Assembly (NCBI RefSeq): GCF_039534165.1
Contig: NZ_BAAAUX010000001.1
Location: 62,001 to 126,000 of the forward strand
From: Saccharopolyspora_D taberi
Lineage (GTDB): Bacteria > Actinomycetota > Actinomycetes > Mycobacteriales > Pseudonocardiaceae
DNA: 64,000 nucleotides
Direction: 5' to 3'
Both the position numbers and the translations under genes were made by a program. This document shows positions 9,966-19,594 of this stretch, piece by piece (the stretch's first letter is position 1; each line of letters opens with the position of its first letter). The notes beneath the pieces were generated by a model. That model was given only the letters and a program-made list of their open reading frames with translations, ran no database searches and was not told the DNA's origin.

Positions 9966-10034
9966 GGACCGCGCCTTTCCACTAGGCTGGCGGTGGACTG
10001 TCGGGTCGGGGCTGGACAACGGGAATCTGGTGGC

Positions 10035-10622
10035 ATGCAGCAGGTCGAGGACCTCACTATGTTCGGCATCGGCGGATGGCGTTGGCTCAATCCACCGGAG
10101 AACTGGCTCTCCTACGCGGGAATGACCGCGACCACCGACAGCGGCACCGACTTCTGGCGCACCACCCACTACGGGTTCGTCCGCGACACCGGCCACGCGC
10201 TGCTGCGCCGGGTCGGCCCGGAATTCCGCATGACGACCAGGTTCTTCGGCGACTACCGCGAGCAGTACGACCAGGCCGGCCTGCTGCTGCGGCTCGACGA
10301 GAACAACTGGATCAAGACCGGCATCGAGTACGTCGACGGCGAGCAGCTGCTCAGCGCCGTGGTCACCCGCGAGGTCTCGGACTGGAACGTGGTGCCGCTG
10401 GAAACCCTCCACGGCAAGGTCGAGTCGGTGACCATCGACCTCCGGCGCACCGCCGACACCGTCACCATCCGCTACGCGCCGGAGGGCGGCGAACCGGAAA
10501 CCCTGCTGCGGCTGGCGTACTTCCCGCCGGGCGGCGACGCCGAGGCGGGCCCGATGTGCGCGTCGCCGGACGGCAGCGGCTTCCCGGTCCGGTTCGCCGA
10601 GCTGTCGTTCTCGGAGAGCTGA
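10035..10622 (+). CDS. DUF1349 domain-containing protein
   Basis: 195-aa protein of the DUF1349 family, concanavalin-like beta-sandwich proteins of uncertain role. Visible family features are WRWLNPPENW near the N-terminus, TDFWRTTHYGF, a QYDQAGLLLRLDENNWIKTGIEYVDG core and a closing GPMCASPDGSGFPVRF. The start ATG 10035 is a choice; an ATG at 10059 (MFGIGG) has a better-placed GAGGA upstream and is equally possible. It ends 3 nt before the convergent MmcQ/YjbR-type gene. Confidence 0.85.
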   Translation: MQQVEDLTMFGIGGWRWLNPPENWLSYAGMTATTDSGTDFWRTTHYGFVRDTGHALLRRVGPEFRMTTRFFGDYREQYDQAGLLLRLDENNWIKTGIEYVDGEQLLSAVVTREVSDWNVVPLETLHGKVESVTIDLRRTADTVTIRYAPEGGEPETLLRLAYFPPGGDAEAGPMCASPDGSGFPVRFAELSFSES

Positions 10623-10625
10623 GCC

Positions 10626-11003
10626 TCACCCGTCGAACTCGGCGATGGCGCGCTTGGTCGCGCCCATCCGCCACGCCTGCTCCAGCAGCCCCGCCACCTC
10701 GTCCCAGTCCGGGTCGGCGGCCAGGTCGACGCCGACCCAGCCCTTCGGGCCGAGGTAGGCGGGGACGAAGTAGCGCGTGGCGTCGGCGGCGACCAGGCTC
10801 TCCTGCTCGCCCGGCGGCGCCTTGACCCACAGGGCGAGCCTGCCGTCGCCGTGGTGGTCGGCGAGCAGCCACGCGAAACGCTTGCCCCGCAACAGGAATC
10901 CGGTGTGCCCGTGGGAGTCGTCCGGCTCCGTCCCGGGCAGCCGGGCGACCAGGTCAAGCAGCTTCGCCCGCACCCGCACCCGGTCGGCCTCGTCCCAGCT
11001 CAT
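10626..11003 (-). CDS. MmcQ/YjbR family DNA-binding-like protein
   Basis: 125-aa protein of the MmcQ/YjbR family (CyaY-like double-wing fold). Family traits include GKRFAWLLADHHGDGRLALWVKAPPGEQ, RYFVPAYLGPKGWVGVDL and a C-terminal WDEVAGLLEQAWRMGATKR helix. Role uncertain; members are called DNA-binding by fold similarity only. It lies downstream of, and on the same strand as, the metal ATPase gene at 11021, with an 18-nt gap after that gene's start-distal side, but transcription order places it after the ATPase. Confidence 0.85.
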   Translation of the reverse strand: MSWDEADRVRVRAKLLDLVARLPGTEPDDSHGHTGFLLRGKRFAWLLADHHGDGRLALWVKAPPGEQESLVAADATRYFVPAYLGPKGWVGVDLAADPDWDEVAGLLEQAWRMGATKRAIAEFDG

Positions 11004-11020
11004 GTCGCCACGGTAGCGCC

Positions 11021-12898
<1,878 letters not shown>

Positions 12899-12942
12899 CG
12901 GGGCATCCTTCGTCGGTCGGGGAGCGACGCGGCCGAGAATAC

Positions 12943-12966
12943 ATGAACACCTGATCAGTCATTCAT
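12943..12966. promoter_or_regulatory. Imperfect palindrome, putative NmtR/SmtB-family operator
   Basis: A dyad centred between 12954 and 12955. The inner arms TGA/TCA extend to CTGATCAG, and the outer arms ATGAA (12943-12947) and TTCAT (12962-12966) match after a 3-bp mismatch on each side. Size and ATGAA...TTCAT arms resemble known ArsR/SmtB operators. It lies in the gap between the divergent ATPase and sensor genes, 28 nt before the sensor start. Function is inferred. Confidence 0.65.
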
Positions 12967-12993
12967 ATGTCGGGCGACCTCTAGACTGCGGGC

Positions 12994-13338
12994 ATGGGTC
13001 ACGGAGTCGATCGCCAGGTCAAACCCGCCGCACGGCTGGACGCGGCGTCGGCGGCGTCGGTGGCCGAGACCCTGCAGGCCCTGGCGACGCCGTCCCGGCT
13101 GCTGATCCTGAGCCGCCTGCGCCAGGAAGCGATGTCGGTGACCGACCTCGCCGAGGCGGTCGGCATGGAGCAGTCCGCGGTCTCCCACCAGCTGCGCCTG
13201 CTGCGCTCGCTGGGCCTGGTCACCGGGAACCGCTCGGGGCGCAGCGTCGTGTACTCGCTATACGACAACCACGTGGCCCAGTTGCTCGACGAGGCCGTCT
13301 ACCACATCGAGCACCTGCGCCTGGGACTCGCCGACTGA
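12994..13338 (+). CDS. nmtR: ArsR/SmtB-family Ni/Co sensor, NmtR-like repressor
   Basis: 114-aa winged-helix metal sensor. The recognition helix region is SVTDLAEAVGMEQSAVSHQL. D91, H93, H104 and H107 in the last helix reproduce the spacing and numbering of the alpha-5 metal site of Mycobacterium tuberculosis NmtR. The N-terminus MGHG also keeps the His3 that NmtR uses as a ligand, which supports the start at 12994. Apo-protein should repress, and nickel or cobalt should relieve repression, of the divergent P1B-4 ATPase gene. The C-terminal tail after GLAD is shorter than I recall for NmtR. Confidence 0.9.
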   Translation: MGHGVDRQVKPAARLDAASAASVAETLQALATPSRLLILSRLRQEAMSVTDLAEAVGMEQSAVSHQLRLLRSLGLVTGNRSGRSVVYSLYDNHVAQLLDEAVYHIEHLRLGLAD

Positions 13339-13391
13339 CTACGGCCGGGAGAGCACGCGCTCCGGTGCCAGGACCGCGACGCGCTGTCACC

Positions 13392-13404
13392 GTCCATTAT
13401 GGAC
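13392..13404. repeat. Perfect 13-bp palindrome with outer CTGTC/GACAG arms
   Basis: GTCCATTATGGAC is a perfect odd-length palindrome, flanked at 13384-13388 and 13402-13406 by CTGTC and GACAG. It lies in the 124-bp gap between the 3' ends of two convergent genes, so a terminator or an orphan protein-binding site are both possible. No U-run follows. Confidence 0.35.
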
Positions 13405-13462
13405 AGCACGTCCCGCATGCCAACCGGTTGCTGCGGTTGGACAAGCGTGATCAGCAGCTGGA

Positions 13463-14182
13463 CTAGCGGTCGTGGGCACGCCGAACTGCTCGGCGGACCG
13501 ATTCCATTTCCGCGATCAGTTCCGGGATTTCCCGGAGCCTGTGCGCGGCGGAGTCGAGCAGGTGAGCCGCTTCGTTGACGTCGCGCAGCTTGCGGGCGGC
13601 GCTGTTGAGGGCGATCGCGGACTCGTCCAGGTTGCGAAGCCGATGAGCGGCGCTGTCCAGCACGTCGACGGCACCGGGGCTCAACCCCGGACGGCGGGCG
13701 GCTTTGATCTCGTCGACGAAACCACGCAGAACCCCCGCGGCCTCGGAATCCACCTCCTGGAGGCGATCGAGGGCATCGCTGATCTGAGCGTCCCGGGATT
13801 CCACCGCCTCGGCGAGGATTTCTTCCAGCCGGCTCTCGGTCACGCCCCGCAGACCCGCCAGCGCCTCGGTTTCCGGCGCCTCACGCTCCTGTTTCCAGCG
13901 GAGCAGGAGATCCGCCGGGCGTTCCTCCTCGCCGACCACGGCGGCGTGCGGTTGGCACAGGAGGACGAGGTTCGCGAAGGAATCGCGCTCGACGCTTGGC
14001 ATGTTCGGCTTCGACCGAGGCCCGTCACCGGACGTGCGGATGTGCGCGATCCGCAGGTTGAGCTTGGGGCGGTCGTTGACGAACACCAGCACGGGCACAC
14101 CGCACCCAGGCCAGTAGCAGCTTCCGCGGGACAGTGAGATCAGGCCGTCCCGGTCACCGGTTCCAGAGTTTCGATCGGCCAT
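13463..14182 (-). CDS. Hypothetical protein with HNH-like N-terminus and repeated coiled-coil C-terminus
   Basis: 239-aa protein. The N-terminal 85 residues have C22-x4-C27, then H47 in LRIAHIRT, and N71-LVLL-C76-x2-H79, a layout like zinc-binding HNH nuclease folds. Residues about 160-225 are helical with three near-copies of an 18-residue unit (LDSAAHRLR.., LNSAARKLR.., LDSAAHRLR..). GC content looks lower than in the neighbours. Single minus-strand gene, downstream ends facing nmtR. A nuclease role is only suggested by the cysteine/histidine pattern. Function unknown. Confidence 0.6.
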   Translation of the reverse strand: MADRNSGTGDRDGLISLSRGSCYWPGCGVPVLVFVNDRPKLNLRIAHIRTSGDGPRSKPNMPSVERDSFANLVLLCQPHAAVVGEEERPADLLLRWKQEREAPETEALAGLRGVTESRLEEILAEAVESRDAQISDALDRLQEVDSEAAGVLRGFVDEIKAARRPGLSPGAVDVLDSAAHRLRNLDESAIALNSAARKLRDVNEAAHLLDSAAHRLREIPELIAEMESVRRAVRRAHDR

Positions 14183-14270
14183 CGGACCTTCTTGAACGTC
14201 GCAGCCCGGTCAGGAACAAGCGGGAACGGTAGCCCCCGCTGCATCGATCCTGACAGGTCCATCGGGGTGA

Positions 14271-14301
14271 CGCCGCCGGTGTGTTCGAACCACCGGCGGC
14301 G
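14271..14301. terminator. GC-rich hairpin downstream of fhs
   Basis: An 11-bp stem (14271-14281 pairing with 14291-14301, CGCCGCCGGTG/CACCGGCGGCG) with a 9-nt loop, starting 10 nt beyond the fhs stop on the minus strand. Likely the transcription end of the one-carbon operon, although no T-run follows. Confidence 0.65.
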
Positions 14302-14310
14302 CCGCGACGT

Positions 14311-16008
14311 TCAGCTCAGCCCGGTGATCTGGCCGAGGTCGTCGATGTCGATCCGTTCGGCGGCGGGTTGCGAGCCGAGGCCCGGCATGGTGCGCATCTC
14401 GCCGCAGATCGGGTAGATGAAGCCCGCGCCCACCGAGGCGCGGACCTCGCGCACCGGCAGCGTCCAGCCCGTCGGGGCGCCGAGCAGCTTCGGGTCCGAG
14501 CTCAGCGACAGGTGGGTCTTGGCGATGCACACCGGCAGGTTGCCGAAGCCGTTGGCTTCGTAGTCGGCCAGCGCGCGCTTCGCCTCGGGCTCGTAGGTCA
14601 CGCCGTCCGCCCCGTACACCCGCGTCGCGATCGTCTCGATCTTGGTGCGCAGGTCCGCCGAGTCCGGGTACAGCAGGCGGAACTGCGACGGTTCCTCCGC
14701 CGCCTCGATGACCGCCTCGGCGAGGTCGAGCGCGCCCTTGCCGCCCTCGGTGTAGTGGTTGCTCACCGCGACCCGGGCACCTTCTTCTTCGGCGACCTGC
14801 CGGATCGCGTCGTGCTCGCTGGCGTAGTCGGTGGGGAAGGCGTTGACCGCCACCACCGGGGAAACGCCGTGCAGCCGGATGTTCTCGATCTGCTTGCGCA
14901 GGTTGTCCGCTCCTGCCAGCACGTCGTCGGGGTTCTCGGCCAGCATCGCGCTCGGCAGCGGCCTGCCCGCGACCACTTTGTACCGTCCTGAGTGCGCCTT
15001 GAGCGCGCGCACCGTCGCCACCAGCACCGCCGCGTCCGGGCGCAGTCCGGAGGTGCGGCACTTGATGTTGAAGAACCGCTCCGCGCCCATGTCCGCGCCG
15101 AAACCTGCTTCGGTGACCAGGTAGTCCGAGCAGCGGCTGGCGATCCGGTCGGCCACCACCGAGGAGTTGCCGTGCGCGATGTTGCCGAACGGGCCCGCGT
15201 GCACCAGGACCGGCGTGTTCTCGGTGGTCTGCATCAGGTTCGGCTTGATCGCCTCGCGCATGATCACCGTCATCGCGCCCGCCGCTCGCAGGTCCTCGGC
15301 GCTGACCGGGGAGCCGTCGCGGGTGTAGCCGACCACGATCCGCCCGAGCCGCCTGCGCATGTCGCGCAGCGACGTCGACAGCGCCAGCACCGCCATGACC
15401 TCGCTGGCCGCGGTGATGTCGAAACCGGTCTGCCGCGGCGATCCGTCGGCCCGGCCGCCGAGTCCGGTGACGATGTTGCGCAGGTCCCGGTCGTTGATGT
15501 CGAGCACCCGGCGCCAGGTGATGCGGTGCTCGTCGATGCCGAGCTGGTTGCCCTTGTGCAGGTGGTTGTCCAGCATCGCGGCCAGCAGGTTGTGCGCCGC
15601 GGTGACCGCGTGCATGTCGCCGGTCAGGTGCAGGTTCAGCGCCTCCATCGGCACGACCTGGCTGTACCCGCCGCCCGCGGCACCGCCCTTGATCCCGAAC
15701 GTCGGCCCCATCGACGGCTGCCGGACCGCCACCGCCGAGACCTTCCCCAGGTGCCGCAGCGCCTGCCCGAGGCCGACCGTGGTGGTGGTCTTGCCCTCGC
15801 CCAGCGGTGTCGGCGTGATCGCCGAGACCACGACGTACTTGCCCTGCGGGCGCTCGGCGAGCTCGTCGATGGCGTCCAGCGAGATCTTCGCGACGCTGTG
15901 CCCGTACGGCTCCAGCAGGTGCTGCCCGATGCCCAGCTGCGCGGCGACGTCGTCGAGCGGCTTGAGCGCGGTCGCGCGCGAGATGTCCAGATCGGATGGC
16001 ACGTTCAC
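14311..16008 (-). CDS. fhs: Formate--tetrahydrofolate ligase
   Basis: 565-aa enzyme interconverting formate + THF + ATP and 10-formyl-THF. The ATP loop TPTPLGEGKTTTT (about residues 62-74), FGIKGGAAGGGYSQV and HNLLAAMLDNHLHKGN are diagnostic. The start is GTG 16006-16008 with GGAGG 8 nt upstream, overlapping the preceding gene's stop by 4 nt (GTGA). It is the last gene of a gcvT-like/metF-like/fhs operon. In that setting it would run towards formate release or feed 10-formyl-THF into biosynthesis. Secure assignment. Confidence 0.96.
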   Translation of the reverse strand: MNVPSDLDISRATALKPLDDVAAQLGIGQHLLEPYGHSVAKISLDAIDELAERPQGKYVVVSAITPTPLGEGKTTTTVGLGQALRHLGKVSAVAVRQPSMGPTFGIKGGAAGGGYSQVVPMEALNLHLTGDMHAVTAAHNLLAAMLDNHLHKGNQLGIDEHRITWRRVLDINDRDLRNIVTGLGGRADGSPRQTGFDITAASEVMAVLALSTSLRDMRRRLGRIVVGYTRDGSPVSAEDLRAAGAMTVIMREAIKPNLMQTTENTPVLVHAGPFGNIAHGNSSVVADRIASRCSDYLVTEAGFGADMGAERFFNIKCRTSGLRPDAAVLVATVRALKAHSGRYKVVAGRPLPSAMLAENPDDVLAGADNLRKQIENIRLHGVSPVVAVNAFPTDYASEHDAIRQVAEEEGARVAVSNHYTEGGKGALDLAEAVIEAAEEPSQFRLLYPDSADLRTKIETIATRVYGADGVTYEPEAKRALADYEANGFGNLPVCIAKTHLSLSSDPKLLGAPTGWTLPVREVRASVGAGFIYPICGEMRTMPGLGSQPAAERIDIDDLGQITGLS

Positions 16009-16847
16009 GCGGGAACCTCCCCGAGTCGGGCGACCAGGTCCTGGCGCCACTGCACGGTTTTCTCGATCTCGTTGAAGGTGAAGAAGTGCCAGCCCGCGAT
16101 GCCCGCCGCCGGATCGGTCAGGCACGGAGCCAGCCCGTCGAACAGCTCCTCCGGGGTGTACCGGGTGAGCAGCTTGGTGACCACGCCGTGCTGCTTGCGC
16201 GCGAAGCGCATCGACTCGCCGAGCCCGATCTTCAGCGAGATCCGCAACAGCCGGTGCAGGTCGACCACGCCCGGGACTCCGATGTGGATCGGCAGCTCCA
16301 CGCCCCGCGCGCGGACGTCCTTGATCCAGGCGGCCAGCGTCGCCGGGTCGAAGCACATCTGCGACACGATGTAGTCGGCGTGCTCGGCCTTGTCCGCCAT
16401 GGCCCGGATCGTGGTGGCGTCCGGGATGAGCGCGTGCCGCTCCGGGTAGCCGGTGATGCCGACGCGCGGCGGCCTGCGGCCCAGGTCGTCCAGGGCGCGC
16501 AGCAGCGACAGCGCGTCCGGGAACCGCCCGGCGGGTTCGGGCGAGTCCCCGGCCACGACGAACAGTTCGGTCAGGCCCAGCGCCTCGAACCGGTCCAGCA
16601 CGGACGCCAGGTGCGCGGTGTCGGCGACCAGCCGCGCCGCCAGGTGCGGGACCACGTGGTAGCCCATGTCCCGCAGCCGGGCGGTCAGCTCGAAGGTCGC
16701 GTCCAGGCCCTTCTTCGGTGACGAGGTGACGGTGACCGTCGTGCCCCCGGGCAGCGCGGAGACCTGTTCGGCGGCGCCGCGCAGCGGCAGCACCTCGAAC
16801 CGCGCGTTGGCCAGCTGCGCTTGCAGCTGCCTGGTGCTTTCGTCCAT
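16005..16847 (-). CDS. Methylenetetrahydrofolate reductase-family protein
   Basis: 280-aa FAD-dependent TIM-barrel protein of the MetF family. Residues KKGLDATFELTARLRDMGYHVVPHLAARLV correspond to the folate/FAD region, and IVSQMCFDP and ELPIHIGVPGVVDLHRLL to later barrel strands. It lies between a GcvT-like transferase gene (19-nt gap) and fhs (4-nt overlap). This suggests it oxidises or reduces 5-methyl/5,10-methylene-THF produced by demethylation, as in the ligM-metF-ligH set of Sphingobium, rather than serving methionine synthesis. The start ATG 16847 gives MDESTRQLQ. Confidence 0.85.
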   Translation of the reverse strand: MDESTRQLQAQLANARFEVLPLRGAAEQVSALPGGTTVTVTSSPKKGLDATFELTARLRDMGYHVVPHLAARLVADTAHLASVLDRFEALGLTELFVVAGDSPEPAGRFPDALSLLRALDDLGRRPPRVGITGYPERHALIPDATTIRAMADKAEHADYIVSQMCFDPATLAAWIKDVRARGVELPIHIGVPGVVDLHRLLRISLKIGLGESMRFARKQHGVVTKLLTRYTPEELFDGLAPCLTDPAAGIAGWHFFTFNEIEKTVQWRQDLVARLGEVPA

Positions 16848-16866
16848 CGCCGTCCCCCCGGTTCCG

Positions 16867-18063
16867 CTACGCCGAAGCCTGCTCGAGGCGCTTGGGGATG
16901 CTCTTGCTCGGGTCCAGGAACGGCTTCTCCACCACAACCGCGTCCTGCCTGCCGTGCTGGGTCTCGACCACCAGCTCGGTGCCGATCCCCTGGTAGGCGA
17001 CCGGAACCATGGCGTAGCCGATGTTGCGCTCCAGCCGCGGCGAGTAGCAGGCCGAGGTGACCTCGCCGATGCGCAGCCCGTGCGGGTCGTGCACGTCGAA
17101 GGTGTCGATCATCTGGCCGTCGTTGAAGGACCCGACGCCGGGCCCGCCGATCTCCACGCCCACCAGCTTGCGGGAGACGCCCTCGTTCTTGATCCGGGTC
17201 AGCGCCTGCTTGCCGATGAAGTCGGCCTCCTGGTCGAGGTCGACCATCCACGTGGCCTCGAAGCCGTAGCCGACCTCGAAGGGGTTGGTGTCGTAGGTGA
17301 TGTCGCAGCCCCAGGACAGGATTCCGGCTTCGATGCGGCGGATGTGGCACGGCCCGATGACCCGCAGGTCGTGCGGCCTGCCCGCCTCCCAGATGGTGTC
17401 CCACAGCTTCACGCCGTCGCGGCTGGCGTTGTGCAGGTAGATCTCGTAGCCCAGCTCGGCGGTGTAGCCGGTGCGGGAGACGACGACCTGCATGCCGTTG
17501 AGCTCGCGGTCCACGGCGTAGTAGTAGGGAACGTCCAGGATGGACTGGCCGAACAGGTCGACCATCACGTCCCGGGACTTCGGGCCCTGGATCTGCACCG
17601 GGCCGACGTCGGGTTCGCTGATCCGCACGTCCATCCCGAGGCTGTGCGCGAGCCCCTTGGCCCACAGCAGCACGTCGCTGTCGGCCAGCGACAGCCAGAA
17701 GTGGTTCTCGCCGAGCCGCAGCAGCACCGGGTCGTTGATGATGCCGCCGTCCTCGGCGGTGACGAAGACGTACTTGCACTGCCCGACCTTGCACTTGTTC
17801 AGGTCGCGCGGGACGAGCATGTTGGTGAACTCGAACGCGTCCGGGCCGGTGATCTCCACCTGCCGCTCCACACCGACGTCCCACAGCGTCACGCCTTCCA
17901 GCAGGTGCCAGTACTCGGCGACCGGGTCGCCGTAGTGGCGGGCGTGGTAGGTGTGGTTGTACACGCTGTACAGACCGACCCCGTGCCGCCGCGAGGCGTA
18001 GAAGAACGGGGACTTGCGGAGCCTGGGGTAGAGCAGGACTCCCGGGTTCGGGTTGATGGCCAT
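16867..18063 (-). CDS. GcvT-family tetrahydrofolate-dependent demethylase/aminomethyltransferase
   Basis: 398-aa protein of the glycine-cleavage T-protein superfamily. Visible features are VTLWDVGVERQVEITGPDAFEF, the VVVSRTGYTAELGYEIYL folate loop and RIEAGILSWGCDITYDTNPFEVG. The last of these resembles the stand-alone demethylases (DmdA, LigM/DesA types) more than classical GcvT. There are no gcvH/gcvP genes nearby; instead metF-like and fhs genes follow, so it probably moves a methyl group from an O-, N- or S-methylated substrate to THF. Substrate unknown. The start ATG 18063 has GGAGG 8-9 nt upstream. Confidence 0.82.
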   Translation of the reverse strand: MAINPNPGVLLYPRLRKSPFFYASRRHGVGLYSVYNHTYHARHYGDPVAEYWHLLEGVTLWDVGVERQVEITGPDAFEFTNMLVPRDLNKCKVGQCKYVFVTAEDGGIINDPVLLRLGENHFWLSLADSDVLLWAKGLAHSLGMDVRISEPDVGPVQIQGPKSRDVMVDLFGQSILDVPYYYAVDRELNGMQVVVSRTGYTAELGYEIYLHNASRDGVKLWDTIWEAGRPHDLRVIGPCHIRRIEAGILSWGCDITYDTNPFEVGYGFEATWMVDLDQEADFIGKQALTRIKNEGVSRKLVGVEIGGPGVGSFNDGQMIDTFDVHDPHGLRIGEVTSACYSPRLERNIGYAMVPVAYQGIGTELVVETQHGRQDAVVVEKPFLDPSKSIPKRLEQASA

Positions 18064-18149
18064 GGGGTTGTCCTCCAGGGGTTTCGGGGGTGCGGCGGAC
18101 CCGCACCTCGGATGTCCGGGCGCTGTTGTCGACTGGGAGGGCCGCTTGC

Positions 18150-18413
18150 TCAGCGGCGCGTACTGGTCATCTCGGGGTTGAGGACCGGGTCGGCGACGAT
18201 CGCAGCCGGATGTCGCCGGTCGAAGTGGGACACCCGCGACGGGGTGCCCGGTTCGGACAGTTCCGCGGGCGGCCACACGCGGGCGAGGCCGGCGCCGGCA
18301 CAGGGGCCGGTGAAGCCGACCGCCTCGTCGGGACCGAGCGGTCCGGCCTGCACGCCCCAGCCGGTCGCCGGGCCGGGCTCGCCCTCGACCAGGATCTGCG
18401 CACCCAAATCCAT
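18150..18413 (-). CDS. Small hypothetical protein (87 aa), possible first gene of the one-carbon operon
   Basis: Open frame MDLGAQILVEGEPGPATG... ending DPVLNPEMTSTRR in the 486-bp leader of the gcvT-like gene. Codon bias looks coding and no other gene covers this stretch. The ribosome-binding site is poor (AAGGG about 15 nt upstream). No domain, signal or membrane segment is recognised. It starts 30 nt after the inverted repeat at 18443-18480, so it could be the first product of the operon, or an untranslated leader with a fortuitous frame. Confidence 0.4.
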   Translation of the reverse strand: MDLGAQILVEGEPGPATGWGVQAGPLGPDEAVGFTGPCAGAGLARVWPPAELSEPGTPSRVSHFDRRHPAAIVADPVLNPEMTSTRR

Positions 18414-18442
18414 CGCTGCACGCCCTTGGATCCTCTTGGCTT

Positions 18443-18480
18443 TGTTGCGCCTACGACAACTGCCTTCGTATATCGCAACA
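18443..18480. promoter_or_regulatory. Inverted repeat TGTTGC-N26-GCAACA, putative IclR-type operator
   Basis: TGTTGCG at 18443-18449 and CGCAACA at 18474-18480 form a perfect 7-bp inverted repeat, with a central AAC (18458-18460). The same arms with identical 26-bp spacing occur at 22790-22827 upstream of the IclR gene. Located upstream of the one-carbon operon, about 380 bp before the gcvT-like start. Operator role is inferred. Confidence 0.6.
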
Positions 18481-18549
18481 GTGCTCTTCGATCTCGGTGT
18501 GCGTCAAGTCACATGGGGACCGATTTTCTGGATCTACCCCGAAAGGGGA

Positions 18550-19548
18550 TCACCGTTGCCCCGGAACGAGGATCCCGGCCACCAGCAGCACTCCCAGCAG
18601 CATGATCACCAGCAGCAGCGCCAGTCCGTAGTGGCGCTTGGTCCGGCCCGGCATCCGGTGCAGCGCCACCACTGCCGCCAGCAGCGCGACCGCGCCGATG
18701 GGGGCGAGTGCCCGCCAGGCGCGGTCGACGGTGTCCAGGGGCATGAAAGGGTCGGCCCCGTAGAAGGACAGGACCAGGGCCGGAAGTCCCAGTCCGGCCG
18801 CGGTGGCCGCGGCGATGAGGTTGAACCGCTGCTGCGCCTCGGCGTCCTGCGCGACCGCGACCGTGGACATGCTGCTGAGCAGCGAGTGCAGCCGCGCGGC
18901 CTCCTGCTCGGTCTCGGTCTCGATCGCCCGGCAGTGGTCGAGCGTCCGGCTGTGGAGCGGGGACTCGCCCGCGTCCGGGGACAGCCAGACCCACAGGTCC
19001 TCCCTGACCGCCTCCCGGGCGGTGTCGACCGCGCGGTGGAAGGCGATCGACAGCTCGATCAGCTCGGCCAGCAGCGGGCGCAGCCTGCGTTCGCGGCGGT
19101 CGGCGAGCTGGTCGGCCAGCTGGCGTTCCAGCTCGTAGCGCAGGGCGCGGATCTTGGCGATCTCGTTGCGGGAGGACTCGGCCACCGCCTTGGCCAGCTG
19201 CGCGGCCATCGCCTCCGCGTCGCCGCCGATGTCGTGGGCCGGCTCGGAAAGCGTCCCCGGCAGCGCCTCGGCGACGGGCTCCGGCACGTCGTCCCGCTGC
19301 CGCCAGCCCTGCTCCTCCGACCACGCCGACGACGGCTCCAGCGTCAGCTCGGGCGGCTGATCCGCTTGCACCGCAACGCGAACCCGGCCGACGACCAGGG
19401 TCCGGGAACCGGGCTCACCCAGCAGCCGCAGCAGCGGGACGCCCCGGAAGGCGCCCGCGGGCGCCGGGCTCGCGCCCACGCGCACCGCCGCGCGGACTCC
19501 TGCGCCCGGGGTTTCCCCGGCGAACACTGGTAACTCGGCCTCGAACAT
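18550..19548 (-). CDS. Predicted membrane protein with three C-terminal transmembrane helices
   Basis: 332-aa protein. Residues 1-110 are a mixed soluble region. About 110-230 are long charged helices (ELERQLADQLADRRERRLRPLL, then IETETEQEAARLHSLLSSM), probably a coiled coil. Three hydrophobic segments follow at about 243-265 (FNLIAAATAAGLGLPALVLSFYG), 280-300 and 308-330. The helix-then-membrane plan recalls CorA-like proteins, but no GMN motif is present, so I do not assign transport. Start ATG 19548. Stands between the one-carbon operon and gntR on the same strand; function unknown. Confidence 0.65.
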   Translation of the reverse strand: MFEAELPVFAGETPGAGVRAAVRVGASPAPAGAFRGVPLLRLLGEPGSRTLVVGRVRVAVQADQPPELTLEPSSAWSEEQGWRQRDDVPEPVAEALPGTLSEPAHDIGGDAEAMAAQLAKAVAESSRNEIAKIRALRYELERQLADQLADRRERRLRPLLAELIELSIAFHRAVDTAREAVREDLWVWLSPDAGESPLHSRTLDHCRAIETETEQEAARLHSLLSSMSTVAVAQDAEAQQRFNLIAAATAAGLGLPALVLSFYGADPFMPLDTVDRAWRALAPIGAVALLAAVVALHRMPGRTKRHYGLALLLVIMLLGVLLVAGILVPGQR

Positions 19549-19594
19549 GGCCGGAGCCTATGTCGATCTTGGTCCGGTTCGGGGCGGAACGGCG

